DNA from: Limnomonas spitsbergensis
Taxonomy: Eukaryota > Chlorophyta > Chlorophyceae > Chlamydomonadales
DNA: 64,000 nucleotides
Reading direction: 5' to 3'
NCBI GenBank assembly: GCA_037349105.1
Contig: JAYJMM010000111.1
Span: 1,116,001 to 1,180,000, forward strand
Below, in pieces: positions 62,901 to 64,000 of this stretch. Position 1 is the first letter of the stretch, and each line of letters opens with the position of its first letter. The notes under the pieces are model-generated. The model did not search any database. It saw only the letters and a program-made list of their open reading frames with translations, and was not told the origin of the DNA. A program made the translations under genes and the position numbers.

Positions 62901-63215
62901 AGAGACAATTGTTCATTTACTAGTCGCTCCTCCAGCAACCAACAAAACCCTGTGGTATGAGAATGCTCAGAAGTAACAGACAGGACTGTTTGCTTGCCCG
63001 CAGGTCCCCATCCGCACTCGCATTTCATTCCTCAAAATAACATGTTTACAAATGCCTCCCACTTGCAGGTCCCTCCTCCAGCAAACCTGACGGTGGCTGT
63101 ACAGATCAGAGATGGCTATGTCGCCCCCACCGCTGCCGTGATGGCCTCGTCCACCGCACCCGTCATGAGCGTGAGAGCGTCGGACTCAAAAGAGCAGGAG
63201 ATTGACAAGATCAAG
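59955..63215 (+). CDS. Unrecognised gene, two exons assembled, both ends open
   Basis: Exons 59955-60089 and 63069-63215, both phase 0 with GT-AG edges. The first codes MLPLGTAKTASNVTLGSIDD then ITKSLVEAFSHAIPGEDAY; the second PPPANLTVAVQIRDGYVAPT + AAVMASSTAPVMS and ends KEQEIDKIK. The ATG at 59955 follows an acceptor directly and need not be the start. No family recognised; the Ala/Val/Thr composition and NLTVAVQ strand-like segment fit an extracellular or luminal domain, which is a guess. Exon status is supported by acceptor copies before the first exon and donor copies after the second. The 3-kb intron holds a family A element and its expanded tail, plus an element E copy; further exons within it or past the window are likely. 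Confidence 0.55.
60240..60420 (+). mobile_element. SINE/MITE-like family A element, reference copy
   Basis: Family consensus by eye: ggtgcttcagctacaattca + gctacatcacggcctg, agctggtgcagcaagccctg + ctgcttgggccactggc, ggtcaaggtttggtccccat + cggcccagtggtggc, gcccagcggcctgccaaagg + tgatctggtgcgcactaaaa. Length is about 180-210 bp, no ORF, no obvious terminal inverted repeat or poly(A), and found on both strands. About 17 copies were seen in the window. Classification as SINE or MITE is open. Confidence 0.8.
60366..61045. repeat. 62-bp satellite grown from the tail of a family A element
   Basis: Eleven units of ggcctggtggctgccctgtg + gcctgactaaggagtgtggt + gcgcactagcagaagcaaga. The first unit is the 3' part of the family A element at 60240-60420, so the element end was tandemly amplified in place. 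Confidence 0.95.
61600..62420. mobile_element. Element E, copy 2
   Basis: Matches 25050-26285: ataattaattaattagtggc, aaaaatcgccggtgcgcgga + gtgtcag, ctattttgggggcgcgcg, tgtttgatttgacatccgtc, and later aactgatgcgcgatgtcaaa + ttaaatt. A shorter repeat of the same type follows at 62280-62405 (ccgctgcgcggccgttttt, gttttggggggtgcgcg). Includes a gtggcgactcagtggtgact repeat near 62125-62170. No protein coded. Confidence 0.6.
62660..62870 (+). mobile_element. SINE/MITE-like family A element with internal triplication
   Basis: ggcttcagcaatcccagctg, then catcggcccaggtttgtctc three times in tandem, agtcgtggctgaaaaccggc and end ctggcacgcacaaaaac. Confidence 0.75.
62995..63025 (+). repeat. Decayed copy of the start of exon 63069-63215
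   Basis: gcccgcaggtccccatccgc resembles cacttgcaggtccctcctcc at the true junction; only about 15 bases are shared. Confidence 0.4.
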
Positions 63216-63760
63216 GTGAGGGCCTCTAGATGTGAAGATAGGCTAACACAGACAAGTGCATAGACCCACAAGCCAATAGCCAAGAGGCGTTGAATATGGT
63301 ATAAATCGAGGTGAGGGCTGTTTGGCATGGAAAAGGGTATTTGCAGTCCAAGAAGAAAATAGGGGATGGCAACGCTCTCCCCCTGCATCCGTCATGGCCG
63401 TCACGGCAGCCGACTTAAAAGAGCAGGAGATTGACAAAATCAAGGTGAGGGCCTCTTAGTGTGAAAATAGGCGCACGCAGACGAGTGCATAGACCCACAG
63501 TAACTGCTGGAGAGGTGTTTTATACCATAGCCATAAATGCCGCCTCTGTCATGGCTGTGATGGCTTCGGAATGGAATGTGCGGGAGATCAACATAATCAA
63601 GGTGAGGGCCGTGTGGCATAAGGAAGCGTATGTGCTGACACAGAAAAAATAGAAAACGGCAGCGTACTCCCCTGCATCCGTCGTGGCCGTGATGGCAGCC
63701 GCATTGAAAGGGTAGGAGGTTGACAAAATCCAGGTGAGGGCCGCGTGGAGTGAAAAAAGG
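63216..63760 (+). repeat. Three decayed copies of the 3' end plus donor of exon 63069-63215
   Basis: True edge: aaagagcaggagattgacaa + gatcaag|gtgagggcctc. Copies end at 63444 (aaagagcaggagattgacaa + aatcaag|gtgagggcctc), 63602 (gtgcgggagatcaacataat + caag|gtgagggccg) and 63734 (gggtaggaggttgacaaaat + ccag|gtgagggccg). Upstream parts repeat tgcatccgtcatggccgt, matching the exon bases coding APVMSV. The donor is perfect in all three. Confidence 0.93.
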
Positions 63761-64000
63761 CATGCATAGACCCATGGGGAAATGACCATGCAAGATCAAC
63801 ACGAGGGTCTCACAGCAAAAACATATTTACGTGCAAACCCAGTGGGGAGCGAGCTTGGCACTGGGTATCGCTTCCATCTGAGGCCCTGCATCTGTCCCAG
63901 GCACGTCATAACTCCGCGGTGTTGCTGCTCCTTCACAATCCCACTGCTCCAGGTTTTGCACACGTGGGCTAGGCAAGGCTTTGCTTTCCCAGGGGTGACA

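Noticed and set aside
1..64000. tRNA, rRNA or snRNA genes
   Set aside because: Scanned by eye for B-box-like GGTTCRANYCC and cloverleaf stems; no convincing candidate.

Overview
The window is nuclear DNA of a green alga. Evidence: a photosystem I PsaG gene with a plastid transit peptide, GT-AG introns in every gene I could assemble, GC-rich polyQ-bearing coding sequence, and many plant-type telomere-like heptamers (TTTAGGG/CCCTAAA) in introns. The class is inference: a core chlorophyte, possibly a trebouxiophyte. I saw no bacterial operons, no CRISPR array and no tRNA or rRNA gene.

Layout, left to right. (1) 303-11957 (+): M20-family amidohydrolase (auxin-conjugate hydrolase/hippurate hydrolase type), 12 exons with matching splice phases, 5' end outside the window. 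(2) 13788-16038 (+): cytochrome b5-domain protein of the RLF/CYB5D4 type, 3 exons. (3) 31097-19550 (-): class I PLP aminotransferase of the ARO8/aminoadipate type, 10 exons, with a polyQ insertion. (4) 36465-33954 (-): three phase-consistent exons of an unrecognised gene. (5) 39068-43579 (+): large protein with a PH domain, polyQ, a His-Pro run and a coiled coil, 5' end unresolved. (6) 45382-48009 (+): psaG, 6 exons, complete. (7) 54963-49977 (-): secreted helical protein of unknown function, 6 exons, complete. (8) 59955-63215 and beyond (+): two exons of an unrecognised gene leaving the window. These genes do not form a pathway. Genes 1, 2, 5, 6 and 8 are on the plus strand, the others on the minus strand.

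Most of the remaining DNA is repeat. There are long minisatellites inside introns, a dispersed ~200-bp SINE/MITE-like family with about 17 copies, and at least four other dispersed families.

The most striking signal is not a gene. In nearly every gene the introns carry ladders of decayed, tandemly spaced copies of the neighbouring exon's edge. Before an exon lie copies of acceptor plus exon start. After an exon lie copies of exon end plus donor. In two genes the coding end is repeated in the 3' flank, and two minisatellites are clearly built from an exon or exon-donor segment. This exon-edge duplication appears to be a main route by which introns here have grown, and it leaves many decoy splice sites. 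All gene models were assembled by eye from splice consensus, phase and protein-family resemblance. No search was run.
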